Positions 35,955 to 44,882 of a stretch of DNA of 64,000 bases are shown here, piece after piece; position 1 is the stretch's first letter, and each line of letters starts with the position of its first letter. The translations under genes were made by a program, and so were the position numbers. This stretch comes from Acinetobacter lactucae (GTDB lineage Bacteria > Pseudomonadota > Gammaproteobacteria > Pseudomonadales > Moraxellaceae), in assembly GCF_001605885.1 (NCBI RefSeq), contig NZ_LRPE01000034.1, forward strand, positions 124,001 through 188,000, written 5' to 3'. The notes beneath the pieces are model-generated. The model made no database searches. It was not told the origin of the DNA and was given only the letters and a program-made list of their open reading frames with translations.

Positions 35955-37142
35955 ATGCTTCAAAATACCATGCACCGCCAAGTATTAATTCTGGCGCGTT
36001 CTCAATCACTTTTCCAAACCGTTTCTGTCATGGTCATGACCATTGGTGGCTTGGCTGGCGCTAATATTGCAAACACCCCAACACTTGCAACGCTGCCCAT
36101 TGCATCTATGTTTTTGGGTACAGCTTTAATGATGTTTCCAGCCTCAATGCTCATGGCACGTGTAGGACGGCGTAACGGTTTTCTATTCGGCGCTTTCTTA
36201 GGTGCGCTCGGCGGCATTATTGCATCAATCGGTATTTTTTATAGTTCACTCATGCTTCTGGCTTTGGGTACGCTATGTGTCGGGGCCTATCAGTCCTTTG
36301 CTCAGTTTTACCGTTTTGCTGCCAGTGAAGTGGCAACTGACGAGTTTCGCTCACGTGCTATTTCTTGGGTGATGGCAGGTGGAATTGTTGCAGCACTGAT
36401 TGGTCCGACTTTAGCCCGTTTTGGTGGACCCTTATTCCAGCATTTAGAATATATCGGTTCATTTTTAATTATTAGTATTATCTCATTTTTAGCAATGGGA
36501 ATTTTATCTAGCCTACATATTGCCGATACAGTTGAGCAAAAGTCTGACTTTACTGCTGGTCGCCCATGGCAACAGATTGTCTTTCAACCGACCTATTTGG
36601 TTGCGTTATTTGGCGCAGTAACAGGCTATGGCATCATGATTTTAGGTATGACTGCCACACCAATTGCAATGCGACATTCACATCATGAACTTGGATCGAT
36701 TACCACTGTCATTCAGTTACATGTACTTGGTATGTTCCTACCTTCATTCTTTACTGGAAATTTAATTGCACGTTTTGGAGTAATTAAAATCATGTTTGCA
36801 GGTCTTTTATTATTTGCTTGCTACATCGGATTTGCTATCTCAGGTATTCAGTTCGCATCTTTTGCTATTTCTTTAATTTTATTAGGCGTTGGTTGGAACT
36901 TTTTATTTATTGGCAGTACTTCTTTACTCACAGGTACTTATTCTGTGGCTGAAAAAGCCAAAGCTCAGGCAATTAATGATATGACGGTTTTTGTTGTGGG
37001 ATTGATTTGTTCGTTTAGTGCAGGTGCTTTACTGGATTTATTTGGCTGGAAAGCAATGAATATGGCGTTAATACCATGGTTAGTGATTGCCGCAGCTTCT
37101 CTCTTCTGGCTAAGCCAAAAAAGAGAAAAGCAGTTTGTTTAA
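35955..37142 (+). CDS. MFS transporter
   Basis: 395-residue inner-membrane carrier with about 12 helices (MFS_1 type), MLMARVGRRNGFLFG at the helix 2-3 loop. 9 bases after the cupin gene, so probably in one transcript with it and the SDR gene. Substrate unknown; drug efflux or metabolite transport both fit. Converges on the GNAT gene with a 7-base gap. Confidence 0.83.
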   Translation: MLQNTMHRQVLILARSQSLFQTVSVMVMTIGGLAGANIANTPTLATLPIASMFLGTALMMFPASMLMARVGRRNGFLFGAFLGALGGIIASIGIFYSSLMLLALGTLCVGAYQSFAQFYRFAASEVATDEFRSRAISWVMAGGIVAALIGPTLARFGGPLFQHLEYIGSFLIISIISFLAMGILSSLHIADTVEQKSDFTAGRPWQQIVFQPTYLVALFGAVTGYGIMILGMTATPIAMRHSHHELGSITTVIQLHVLGMFLPSFFTGNLIARFGVIKIMFAGLLLFACYIGFAISGIQFASFAISLILLGVGWNFLFIGSTSLLTGTYSVAEKAKAQAINDMTVFVVGLICSFSAGALLDLFGWKAMNMALIPWLVIAAASLFWLSQKREKQFV

Positions 37143-37149
37143 ATTCTTT

Positions 37150-37743
37150 TTAACGCGGTTTGCTCAATAGCCATTCGAGATTTTGACGGACCGCAGGCCA
37201 CTCATGTTTCAAAATGCTATAAACATGAGTGTCCCGCAAAATATCATCTTTCACAATTTGATGACTTCTTAGCACACCATCGAGCTTTGCACCTAAGCGT
37301 ACAATTGCGGCTTGGCTTTGAACATTTAAAGAAGATGTGCGTAACTCAACCGCAATACAGTTTAAAGTCTCAAATGCATGAGCCAACAATAGCTTTTTAC
37401 ATTCAGTATTGACTGGCGTACGTTGCGCAGACTTTCGATACCACGTCGAGCCAATTTCTACACGGCGATGGGCTTCTTCAATATGCATTAGGGTTGTCAT
37501 GCCCAGCGCTTGTCTCGTTTTTCGGTCTTCAATATAAAATGGCAACATGCTTCCTGATTGCTGCAAACCAAGACGTCTTTCAATTTCAGCAGTCATTTTT
37601 TCAGGTCTTGGCACACGGGTATACCAAAGATTATAGAGCTCCCCATCGCAAACGGCCTCTGCCAATGATTCAGCTTGAGTTACATCTAGCGGCTTTAAAA
37701 TAACGTGCTCACCCACTAATTCAACAGGTGTAGTCAAAGACAT
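37150..37743 (-). CDS. GNAT-family N-acetyltransferase (RimJ/RimL-like)
   Basis: 197-residue acetyltransferase of the RimJ/RimL branch: GxT-type substrate region at RQALGMTTLMHIEEAHRRVEIGSTW and acetyl-CoA-binding part near 115-150. Target (protein N terminus, amino acid or amine) unknown. It follows a PaiB-like gene by 42 bases on the same strand and both are probably controlled by the divergent MocR regulator at 38537. A PaiA-like polyamine or amine acetyltransferase role would suit a PaiB partner but this is not a PaiA homologue that I can recognise. Confidence 0.88.
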   Translation of the reverse strand: MSLTTPVELVGEHVILKPLDVTQAESLAEAVCDGELYNLWYTRVPRPEKMTAEIERRLGLQQSGSMLPFYIEDRKTRQALGMTTLMHIEEAHRRVEIGSTWYRKSAQRTPVNTECKKLLLAHAFETLNCIAVELRTSSLNVQSQAAIVRLGAKLDGVLRSHQIVKDDILRDTHVYSILKHEWPAVRQNLEWLLSKPR

Positions 37744-37785
37744 CTTTATCTCCTCAATTAATATTAAAGTTTTATATTTTCAAAA

Positions 37786-38421
37786 TTATTTATTTAACTC
37801 AGCCACACTGTACATGGCATTCGCTATAGTTTGATGACCAGATTTCGATAGGCCATCTGCCGCACCCAAAATGTCTCGGTGTTCTTTGTTTTGCCCAAGT
37901 TTTGATTTTCCTTGCAGCTTAGTAATTACAATTTCTATTCCCACAATCGCCTTTAACATCGGTTCAAGATAGTCTTTTGGTGCATCGGACATTTTCCATG
38001 GCTCAGGTTGAGATGCTTCATGGGTACGGGTTAAACGAGCCACTACACCACGAACATAGCGTTCATCATCTCGAATCGTCACTTTCCCATAAGCATGCAC
38101 AACCCTATAGTTCCATGTCGGTACTTGTCTATGCTGTTCATGTTTGGATGGGTACCAATTTGGTGAAATATACGCATCACCCGCTTGAAACACGACGAGT
38201 ACCTCATCTCCATTTTTAATGTCCTGCCAAACAGAATTATTTCGAGACAGATGCGCATGTAGCACACCTAAGTTTCCTTCCTTTGCCAGCAATTCAAATG
38301 GAAGATGGTTTGCATCTAAGCCATTATTTCCATGAGTAAAAAGCACCCCAAATGGGTATTCTGTAATAAGAGAATGCAACACATCCAAACGGTTTTCTGC
38401 AAAATCATCAGGGATATACAT
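37786..38421 (-). CDS. PaiB-family FMN-binding protein
   Basis: 211-residue flavin-binding split-barrel protein of the PaiB family, whose Bacillus founder was described as a negative regulator of sporulation and protease genes. Start YIPDDFAENRLDVL and the FMN-contact region NHLPFELLAKEGNLG, HAHLSRNN fit the family. It is first in the pair PaiB-GNAT, with the MocR gene divergent across a 115-base gap that holds repeats. Confidence 0.88.
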   Translation of the reverse strand: MYIPDDFAENRLDVLHSLITEYPFGVLFTHGNNGLDANHLPFELLAKEGNLGVLHAHLSRNNSVWQDIKNGDEVLVVFQAGDAYISPNWYPSKHEQHRQVPTWNYRVVHAYGKVTIRDDERYVRGVVARLTRTHEASQPEPWKMSDAPKDYLEPMLKAIVGIEIVITKLQGKSKLGQNKEHRDILGAADGLSKSGHQTIANAMYSVAELNK

Positions 38422-38478
38422 GGCTCAAAACCTCGCTGTAAATATCAGGGTTATTTATATTTTGTGTTGTAAATTTTC

Positions 38479-38508
38479 TGGTTTATGTGGTTTATTAAAA
38501 AGAACCAC
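38479..38508. promoter_or_regulatory. MocR operator candidate: direct and inverted repeats
   Basis: Two direct copies of TGGTTTAT (38479-38486 and 38488-38495), the second overlapping an inverted pair GTGGTT-N10-AACCAC (38487-38508), in the divergent gap between the PaiB and MocR genes. MocR proteins often use such mixed repeats; assignment is inference. Confidence 0.5.
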
Positions 38509-38536
38509 TTTGTGTTTTTTTAAGTAGACCAGAATT

Positions 38537-40051
38537 ATGGCAAGAATGGCAAAAGTTGTTGAACTTCCGTCTATTGCAAAGATTGATAAAAGCCAAGGAA
38601 AGATTAGTGCTCAGTTGACCCAAGCTTTACGCGAAGCTGTACAAAGTGGTGATTTACAACCAGGCGATCCATTGCCTTCTTCACGCGAATTAGCTCAAAC
38701 ACTTGGGGTCGCTCGCGGAACAATTATCGAAGCTTACGATCAGCTTTTAGCTGAAGGTGTTTTTGACTCTCAAGCACGAACGGGCACCTATGTGTCTCAT
38801 GCTTTAACTAAAAAAACTCTACTGCAAAATTCTCAAAAAGAAACCATACCTAGCTCAATCCCTTTGACGAAGTCGGCACGTTCTTATGCCCAAGTACTTA
38901 AAGAGTTTAAACCACTTCCCCATGTTCCATTTGCGGTGTCTGTCCCCGTCGGTCGGACCCAACCAAGTGATATCTGGCGCAAATTTGGCAATAAGTTTAG
39001 ATCACGAGGTGCAGGAGTTCCTTCAGGATATGGTGAACCTCAAGGCGTGTTATCACTAAGAATTGCTATAGCAGACTATGTACGCCGATCACGCTCTGTA
39101 CACTGTGAACCTGACCAAATTGTGATTACACCCGGCATTCAACAGTCACTTTATATTTGTAGCCAGATTTTATTTGAAGCAAAAGATGAAGTTTGGATTG
39201 AAGATCCAGCTTATCGGGGTACGACAGCGATTTTTGAGCATGCAGTACAAAACATTCGGATGGTGCGTGTTCCTGTCGATGAAGAAGGTATTCAGGTTGA
39301 AACTGGTATTAAGCTTGCAGAACATGCACGTGCTGCTTTTGTGACGCCATCTCATCAATACCCACTTGGTATGCCAATGAGCCTAGCAAGACGTACGGCT
39401 TTATTAGCTTGGGCAAAACAGCAAAATGCATGGATCATTGAAGATGACTATGACAGTGAACTTCGTTATAACGGCCAGCCCTTCCCATCTTTACAAGGCA
39501 TGGCACCCGACCAAGTGATTTATTTGGGTACTTTTAGCAAAGTGTTATTTCCGTCCCTTAGGCTTGGCTATGCAGTGTTGCCTAAAGAATTAGTAGCATC
39601 TTTTTGCGGACTTAGAGTATTAATTGATCGACATCCACCTGCTGCTGATCAACATGTTTTAGCTGCCTTTATTCAAGAAGGCTATTTAGAGCGGCATATC
39701 CGACGTACTCGAAATGTCTATGCAGAAGTCCGAGAATATATTATTGGCTTGATTGAAAAATACATACCTCAAGAACTGGCTTGGTTACAGCCGGGTGATC
39801 AAGGCATGCATATGGTGTTATGGCTTGCTCATCATATTAATGATATTGAAGTTGCAAACTCGGCCGTCGATGCAGGCATTGCCATTAAAGCAATTTCACC
39901 AACATTTTCAACAGAGCAACAGCGCCCGGGATTAATTGTCGGTTTAGGGGATTTTGAACCTGAGCTGATGAAACAAGCTATTAAAAAACTATCAAACATT
40001 ATTCAACAACATGACAAGCCAACTTCGGAAAACCTACAACAGCAACCATAG
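38537..40051 (+). CDS. MocR/PdxR-type regulator (GntR helix plus aminotransferase domain)
   Basis: 504-residue MocR-family regulator. GntR helix-turn-helix in the first 80 residues (SSRELAQTLGVARGTIIEAYDQLL), linker, then aminotransferase-like PLP domain with Lys in GTFSKVLFPSLRLGY. Long linker and C-terminal extension are normal for PdxR-like proteins. Divergent from the PaiB-GNAT pair, which it probably controls. Its last 18 bases overlap the convergent lrgB end. Confidence 0.92.
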   Translation: MARMAKVVELPSIAKIDKSQGKISAQLTQALREAVQSGDLQPGDPLPSSRELAQTLGVARGTIIEAYDQLLAEGVFDSQARTGTYVSHALTKKTLLQNSQKETIPSSIPLTKSARSYAQVLKEFKPLPHVPFAVSVPVGRTQPSDIWRKFGNKFRSRGAGVPSGYGEPQGVLSLRIAIADYVRRSRSVHCEPDQIVITPGIQQSLYICSQILFEAKDEVWIEDPAYRGTTAIFEHAVQNIRMVRVPVDEEGIQVETGIKLAEHARAAFVTPSHQYPLGMPMSLARRTALLAWAKQQNAWIIEDDYDSELRYNGQPFPSLQGMAPDQVIYLGTFSKVLFPSLRLGYAVLPKELVASFCGLRVLIDRHPPAADQHVLAAFIQEGYLERHIRRTRNVYAEVREYIIGLIEKYIPQELAWLQPGDQGMHMVLWLAHHINDIEVANSAVDAGIAIKAISPTFSTEQQRPGLIVGLGDFEPELMKQAIKKLSNIIQQHDKPTSENLQQQP

Positions 40052-40723
40052 ATGAATCGCAAATGGTCCAATCAAAACCATTAAAATACCTGCAATTACC
40101 ATAGTTAAACTTGCAATTACGCCCTCTTCACTATTGCGCTGTTGGGCTCTAACTGTACCAAAACCGTGGGCTGCATTTCCAAAGGCTGCCCCATTGGCCA
40201 CATTAGAACGAATTTTAGTAATCGCTAAAATCGCATCGCCGCAAATCATACCAACCAAACCAGTAATAACCGTAAATAGTGAAACCAATGCTGCCGAACC
40301 GTGAATATCTTCCGCTAAAATCATGGCAAATGGTGTTGAAATAGAACGGGCCATCAAACTATTGGTGACTTCAGGGCTAAAGTGGAACCACTGTGCCATT
40401 TCATAGGCAGACATTACACCTACACTCATGCCTACAATAATCGCAATTGAGAGTACCCCGAGGTTTTTACGAATCGTTTCCCGATAGCGATAAATCGGTA
40501 CAGCAAATGCAACCGTTGCAGGCCCTAATAAATTAACAATCCACTGGGTATCTTCTGCGTAAGTTTGATATGAAATTCCAAAAATCGTCATCAAAATAAT
40601 GGTGAGTACAGGCACACTAATCGCAGGCGACAACCAAAGTTTTGGATTTTTCTGATAAATTCGCTTTGCCACAACATAGGCGACCAAAGTCCAGATCAGA
40701 CAAAGAATTGACCAAATATTCAT
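40034..40723 (-). CDS. lrgB: LrgB/CidB-family membrane protein
   Basis: 229-residue membrane protein with several helices, partner of the holin-like LrgA. Family stretches VPIYRYRETIRKN and STPFAMILAEDIHGSAALV are visible. The pair is linked to murein hydrolase control and to pyruvate or glycolate export in various bacteria, so the role here is open. 11 bases after lrgA. Its 3' end overlaps the MocR gene by 18 bases on the opposite strand. Confidence 0.92.
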   Translation of the reverse strand: MNIWSILCLIWTLVAYVVAKRIYQKNPKLWLSPAISVPVLTIILMTIFGISYQTYAEDTQWIVNLLGPATVAFAVPIYRYRETIRKNLGVLSIAIIVGMSVGVMSAYEMAQWFHFSPEVTNSLMARSISTPFAMILAEDIHGSAALVSLFTVITGLVGMICGDAILAITKIRSNVANGAAFGNAAHGFGTVRAQQRNSEEGVIASLTMVIAGILMVLIGPFAIHLWLLL

Positions 40724-40734
40724 GCCGTTTTCTC

Positions 40735-41166
40735 TTAGATATGCTTATGTTGAAGACGTTTTCGAGCATGCAAATAAGCTTTTAAACGATTGTAATAGTG
40801 AATCGTCAGGCACGTACTGAGCATGACTGAAATAGTCCCAACCGCAATGCTCAAAACAATTTGCCAGCCTTCGGTCATAAACAAGGTTTTATACTGAACT
40901 ACGGCAACCACAACGGGCACGAAAAAGAGCAACAGTTCACCTAAAACAACAGTTGCTCCCATTGCGACCTGATCCATTTTGATAATTTTAAAGAACAGGC
41001 ATAGAAGCAATAAAAACATCCCTAAAATGCCTGCCGACACAGGCACGCCGAGTTTTTGGTGTAGAAGATATCCGACCCACCAAAATCCAGCCAAAATCAA
41101 AATTTGTTTAACTAAAACTAAAAATGAAGGTTGTGTGGGTGTTCCAGAAGCAGATTCAGTACTCAT
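40735..41166 (-). CDS. lrgA: LrgA/CidA-family holin-like protein
   Basis: 143-residue holin-like membrane protein with four helices; VPVSAGILGMFLLLL and LLFFVPVVVAVVQY are family features. Operon with lrgB, and divergent from a CidR-like LysR gene across a 110-base gap carrying a T-N11-A palindrome. May be exported-metabolite transport rather than lysis. Confidence 0.91.
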   Translation of the reverse strand: MSTESASGTPTQPSFLVLVKQILILAGFWWVGYLLHQKLGVPVSAGILGMFLLLLCLFFKIIKMDQVAMGATVVLGELLLFFVPVVVAVVQYKTLFMTEGWQIVLSIAVGTISVMLSTCLTIHYYNRLKAYLHARKRLQHKHI

Positions 41167-41243
41167 TTTGCAAAATTAAATGGTTAACTACACCATTATG
41201 CTATCTTGGTTAAACCTGCTAAATATGAATTATTCATGTTAAT

Positions 41244-41264
41244 ATTATTCAAAAATGGAATAAT
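41244..41264. promoter_or_regulatory. LysR-type operator candidate, lrgA/LysR gap
   Basis: Perfect 7-base arms ATTATTC-N7-GAATAAT with an internal T-N11-A (T41248 to A41260), in the 110-base divergent gap and only 12 bases before the LysR start, which would give autoregulation. Confidence 0.55.
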
Positions 41265-41276
41265 CTATTCTTTATT

Positions 41277-42182
41277 ATGCTTTCTCTAAAGTCATTACAA
41301 TGCTTCGTTACACTGGTAAAAACTAAAAGCTTTACACGTGCTGCTGACGAGTTATACCTGACTCAGCCCACCATTAGTAAAATAATACAGCAGCTTGAAG
41401 AACAGCTTCAGGTCCAACTTTTGGTCAAACCCGATCATGGCCGAAAAAGACAAATTGAATTAACGGAAATTGGAGGGCGTATTTATCAACATGCAATCGA
41501 GCTTCTTCAGGCAGAACAGAACATCTTTCTTGAGATAGAAAATTATCAACAATTAAAAACAGGGACTTTAAAACTTGGCGTACCCCCTTTAGGTTCGCAG
41601 CTTCTAACGACTGCCCTGTTTGATTATCACCAACAGTGGCCTGATATTGAATTGGCTTTTATGGAAGTGGGTTCACGCGGTATTGAACAAGCCTTACTCA
41701 ACAACGAGTTGGATGTTGGTGTTTTATTGCAGCCTTTTGATACACAAATTTTCAATAGCATTGAGCTATGTAACTACCCTTTAATGGTCCTTTTACGTCG
41801 GGATGCGACTTGGGCCAGCCGCAAAAAAATAAATCTAGAAGAGCTACAGCACCAATCATTTTTAATGTTTCCAGAAAATTTCTCTTTAAACAGTATTATT
41901 CTCGATGCATGTAAGCAGCATGGTTTTTACCCAACCATTGCTTGCCGTACTAGCCAATGGCACCTGTTGGCAGATATGGTGTTACAACGCATGGGTATCG
42001 CGCTTCTTCCTCAATATTATACTGACATGCTTGACCCTAGTTTATTTGCAGCAGTACCGCTTGAAAAACCAAATATTCAGTGGCACTTAGTCATGGCTTG
42101 GAAAAAGAATCTTCCTGTGTCACCAGCGGTACAGGCGTGGCTTAGTATTGTTCGTCAGCATTTTCAGCACATTAAACCTTAA
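41277..42182 (+). CDS. LysR-family regulator (CidR-like)
   Basis: 301-residue LysR regulator with helix TKSFTRAADELYLTQPTISKIIQ and substrate domain. Divergent from lrgA-lrgB, a layout resembling the LysR-controlled cidAB genes in Gram-positive bacteria, so it is the likely activator of the pair. In those systems acetate or pyruvate metabolism is the cue; not shown here. The palindrome at 41244-41264 would serve both directions. Confidence 0.9.
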   Translation: MLSLKSLQCFVTLVKTKSFTRAADELYLTQPTISKIIQQLEEQLQVQLLVKPDHGRKRQIELTEIGGRIYQHAIELLQAEQNIFLEIENYQQLKTGTLKLGVPPLGSQLLTTALFDYHQQWPDIELAFMEVGSRGIEQALLNNELDVGVLLQPFDTQIFNSIELCNYPLMVLLRRDATWASRKKINLEELQHQSFLMFPENFSLNSIILDACKQHGFYPTIACRTSQWHLLADMVLQRMGIALLPQYYTDMLDPSLFAAVPLEKPNIQWHLVMAWKKNLPVSPAVQAWLSIVRQHFQHIKP

Positions 42183-42280
42183 TTCAAAAACAGATAAAGC
42201 TTTTCCACAAAAAAGCTACCCAATCTTGGCTTAGCTCACTTAGACTAGATCGCATCTATTTTATGACATGGACAATAACA

Positions 42281-42907
42281 ATGAATAATGAACGTTTTAA
42301 GCTGTACACAGATTCACAATTTCTAAGTCCCTATGCGTTTACAGTTTTTGTAGGGCTACATGAAAAACAAATTCCATTTGAAATAGCAACTATCAACTTA
42401 GACCAGCAAGGCCAGTTTGAAAAATCTTATGTTGCAAAGTCATTAACTGCCAAAGTGCCTGTACTTGAGCATAATGATTTTACCTTATCAGAATCTTCTG
42501 CCATTTTGGAATATCTTGAAGAGCTTTATCCAAACACATCTATTTATCCAAAAGATACTCAAACCCGTGCAAGAGCAAGACAAATTCAAGCATGGCTCCG
42601 ATCAGACTTAGTGGCACTAAGAACTGAACGTCCAACCGATGTTATTTTTATTCAGCCCACATCTACACCACTGTCTGAACAAGGTTTAAAAGCAGCAGAA
42701 AAATTGTTCTTTGTTGCAGAAAAACTTCTTGCGTCTGATGCTGAATTTCTTTTTGGTTCATGGAGCATTGTGGATGCTGAACTTGCCCTGATGTTGCAAC
42801 GCCTTATTCAAAATGGTGATGCTGTACCCGAACGTTTAAAAAACTATGCATTACAGCAATGGCAAAGACCGACCGTACAAAAATGGCTTGCCTTGCGACA
42901 TCACTAA
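42281..42907 (+). CDS. yfcF: Glutathione S-transferase, YfcF-like
   Basis: 208-residue cytoplasmic glutathione transferase. Thioredoxin-like first domain (VPVLEHNDFTLSESSAIL, the glutathione-binding ES pair) and helical second domain with ARQIQAWLRSDLVALRTERP, very close to E. coli YfcF. I start at the ATG 42281; the frame opens at 42263, adding six residues without similarity. 32 bases before yghU on the same strand. Confidence 0.9.
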   Translation: MNNERFKLYTDSQFLSPYAFTVFVGLHEKQIPFEIATINLDQQGQFEKSYVAKSLTAKVPVLEHNDFTLSESSAILEYLEELYPNTSIYPKDTQTRARARQIQAWLRSDLVALRTERPTDVIFIQPTSTPLSEQGLKAAEKLFFVAEKLLASDAEFLFGSWSIVDAELALMLQRLIQNGDAVPERLKNYALQQWQRPTVQKWLALRHH

Positions 42908-42939
42908 ATCCTTTATGTACACCAAACACGAGATAAAAA

Positions 42940-43800
42940 ATGAGTGATTCAAACTATATTCCTCCACAAGTTTGGCAATGGACTGGAGAAAAAACCGATT
43001 TAAACCAACCGACTTCAGGTGCGCGTTACGAGCATACACTTCCAGTAGGGAAACATCCGCTCCAGCTCTACTCTTTAGCAACGCCTAATGGTCAAAAAGT
43101 CACTATTTTATTAGAAGAGCTTTTAGCTCTAGGACACCAAGATGCTGAATATGATGCTTGGCTCATTAAAATTGGTGAAGGACAGCAATTTGGCAGTGGC
43201 TTTGTAGAAATTAATCCAAACTCTAAAATTCCAGCGTTAGTTGACCATAGCCAAAACCCGCCATTAAGAGTGTTTGAATCTGGCTCAATTTTGCTTTACT
43301 TGGCTGAAAAGTTTAAAGCTTTCATTCCAACTGATATTGCTGCACGTACTGAATGTCTTAACTGGTTATTCTGGCAAATGGGCAGCGCGCCATATCTAGG
43401 TGGTGGTTTTGGACACTTTTATGCCTATGCCCCTGTTAAAATTGAATATGCGATTAACCGCTTCGCCTTGGAAACAAAACGCTTACTTGATGTATTAGAT
43501 CAACATCTGGCAAAAAACGAATATTTGGCTGGTTCTGAATATTCGATTGCTGATATTGCAGCGTTCCCTTGGTATGGAGGTCTTGTTAAAAACTGGGTGT
43601 ATAACGGCGCGGAGTTTTTAGGTGTTGACCAATATAAAAATGTTCAGCGTTGGGCAGATGCAATTTTAGCGCGCCCTGCGGTTCAACGTGGTCGTATGGT
43701 CAACCGTACTTTTGGTGATTTAGAAACGCAGTTGCATGAACGCCATGATGCCAGTGATTTTGAGAACAAAACTCAAGATAAATTGCAGAATCAATCTTAA
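42940..43800 (+). CDS. yghU: Glutathione S-transferase, YghU-like (Nu class)
   Basis: 286-residue disulfide-bond oxidoreductase of the Nu-class GST family. The N-terminal extension (YIPPQVWQWTGEKTDLNQ) before the thioredoxin-like domain and the FESGSILLYLAEKF motif are typical of YghU. These enzymes bind two glutathiones and act as organic hydroperoxide or disulfide reductases. Pairing with yfcF suggests a small thiol-stress operon. A hairpin follows the stop. Confidence 0.92.
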   Translation: MSDSNYIPPQVWQWTGEKTDLNQPTSGARYEHTLPVGKHPLQLYSLATPNGQKVTILLEELLALGHQDAEYDAWLIKIGEGQQFGSGFVEINPNSKIPALVDHSQNPPLRVFESGSILLYLAEKFKAFIPTDIAARTECLNWLFWQMGSAPYLGGGFGHFYAYAPVKIEYAINRFALETKRLLDVLDQHLAKNEYLAGSEYSIADIAAFPWYGGLVKNWVYNGAEFLGVDQYKNVQRWADAILARPAVQRGRMVNRTFGDLETQLHERHDASDFENKTQDKLQNQS

Positions 43801-43821
43801 AATATCATTCAGTTTTTGACT

Positions 43822-43851
43822 TACCCGCAAGATATTTTATTTTTGCGGGTA
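43822..43851. terminator. Hairpin between yghU and convergent LysR gene
   Basis: Perfect 9-base arms TACCCGCAA / TTGCGGGTA with a 12-base loop, 22 bases after yghU. The right arm lies inside the last codons of the LysR gene ending at 43837. No strong T run follows, so termination strength is uncertain. Confidence 0.55.
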
Positions 43852-44757
43852 TTCAAAGTTGGCAAAATACCCCGTATATAACTCACTCAACCAAGCGACA
43901 AAAACTCGTACGCGTGGTGAGAGCTGCCGATGCTGCGGATATAAAGCAGAAACTGACATCTTCGGGATTTCCCACTCAGACAAAACCTGAACCAGTTGCC
44001 CGTCTTCCAACTCATTCGCCACATGATAGCGCGGGACCTGAATTAAACCTGCCCCACGTAAAGCAGATAATACATAGTTTTCAGCATCATTTACCGCGAT
44101 CCAGCTTTTCAAAAAATAATCTTGTTTTTTGCCATTCACCATTAATTCAAATGGATAATTTCGCCCGCCTGAAGTCGAAAAGAAATTAACACAATAATGT
44201 AATAACAAATCCTCTGGTTGCTGAGGTGTTCCATGTTTATTTAAATAGTCAGGACTTGCACAAATGACTTGTGGCATATCAACCAAATGTCTAGCAATTA
44301 AAGTGGAATCATCCAAACGCCCCGCTCTCACCACACAGTCTATCCCTTCCCGAATCAGATCAACTAAACGATCTCCCGTACTAATTACGAGTTCAATGTC
44401 GGGATACAACTCGTGAAATTGGTCGATATTGGGTAAAACAATTTTAGTCGCATGTGCGCCTGACAAATCCACACGCAATAAACCACGTGGCTGTGCAATT
44501 ACATTCCGTAAAGATGATTCTGCATCATCCAGTTCAGATAATATTTGTGTGCAGCGTTCATAAAATGCCTGTCCATCGAGTGATGGCCTGACATGTCGTG
44601 TGGTCCGCTCTAGCAAACGGCACTGTAGATTATTTTCTAACTCTTTAATGGCGTTACTTGCTGTAGCACGTGGGATATTCAGCTGATCGGCTGCCTGACT
44701 AAAACTACCCAGCTCTACGATGCGGGTAAAAAGTTGCAAGGTATCAAATTTATCCAT
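43837..44757 (-). CDS. LysR-family regulator (CrgA/DmlR-like)
   Basis: 306-residue LysR regulator: helix GSFSQAADQLNIPRATASNAI and the TTRHVRPSLDG pattern place it in the branch that usually controls an adjacent divergent oxidoreductase. Here that is the SDR gene at 44883, across a 125-base gap that holds an inverted pair AAATATGG / CCATATTT (44790-44835). Substrate unknown. Confidence 0.9.
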   Translation of the reverse strand: MDKFDTLQLFTRIVELGSFSQAADQLNIPRATASNAIKELENNLQCRLLERTTRHVRPSLDGQAFYERCTQILSELDDAESSLRNVIAQPRGLLRVDLSGAHATKIVLPNIDQFHELYPDIELVISTGDRLVDLIREGIDCVVRAGRLDDSTLIARHLVDMPQVICASPDYLNKHGTPQQPEDLLLHYCVNFFSTSGGRNYPFELMVNGKKQDYFLKSWIAVNDAENYVLSALRGAGLIQVPRYHVANELEDGQLVQVLSEWEIPKMSVSALYPQHRQLSPRVRVFVAWLSELYTGYFANFEYPQK

Positions 44758-44882
44758 AGTGCTCGCTTTTAACCCTATCTATTATTAATAAATATGGAAT
44801 TATCTTATCCAATTCTGATGATTTATCCCATATTTCTATATTATTAAAATAAGCCATACCTACTCAAACAGGCAATCTAAAA

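Noticed and set aside
44790..44835. AAATATGG / CCATATTT pair in the LysR-SDR gap as an operator
   Set aside because: Arms are 30 bases apart in AT-rich DNA; could be chance, so only mentioned in the LysR entry.
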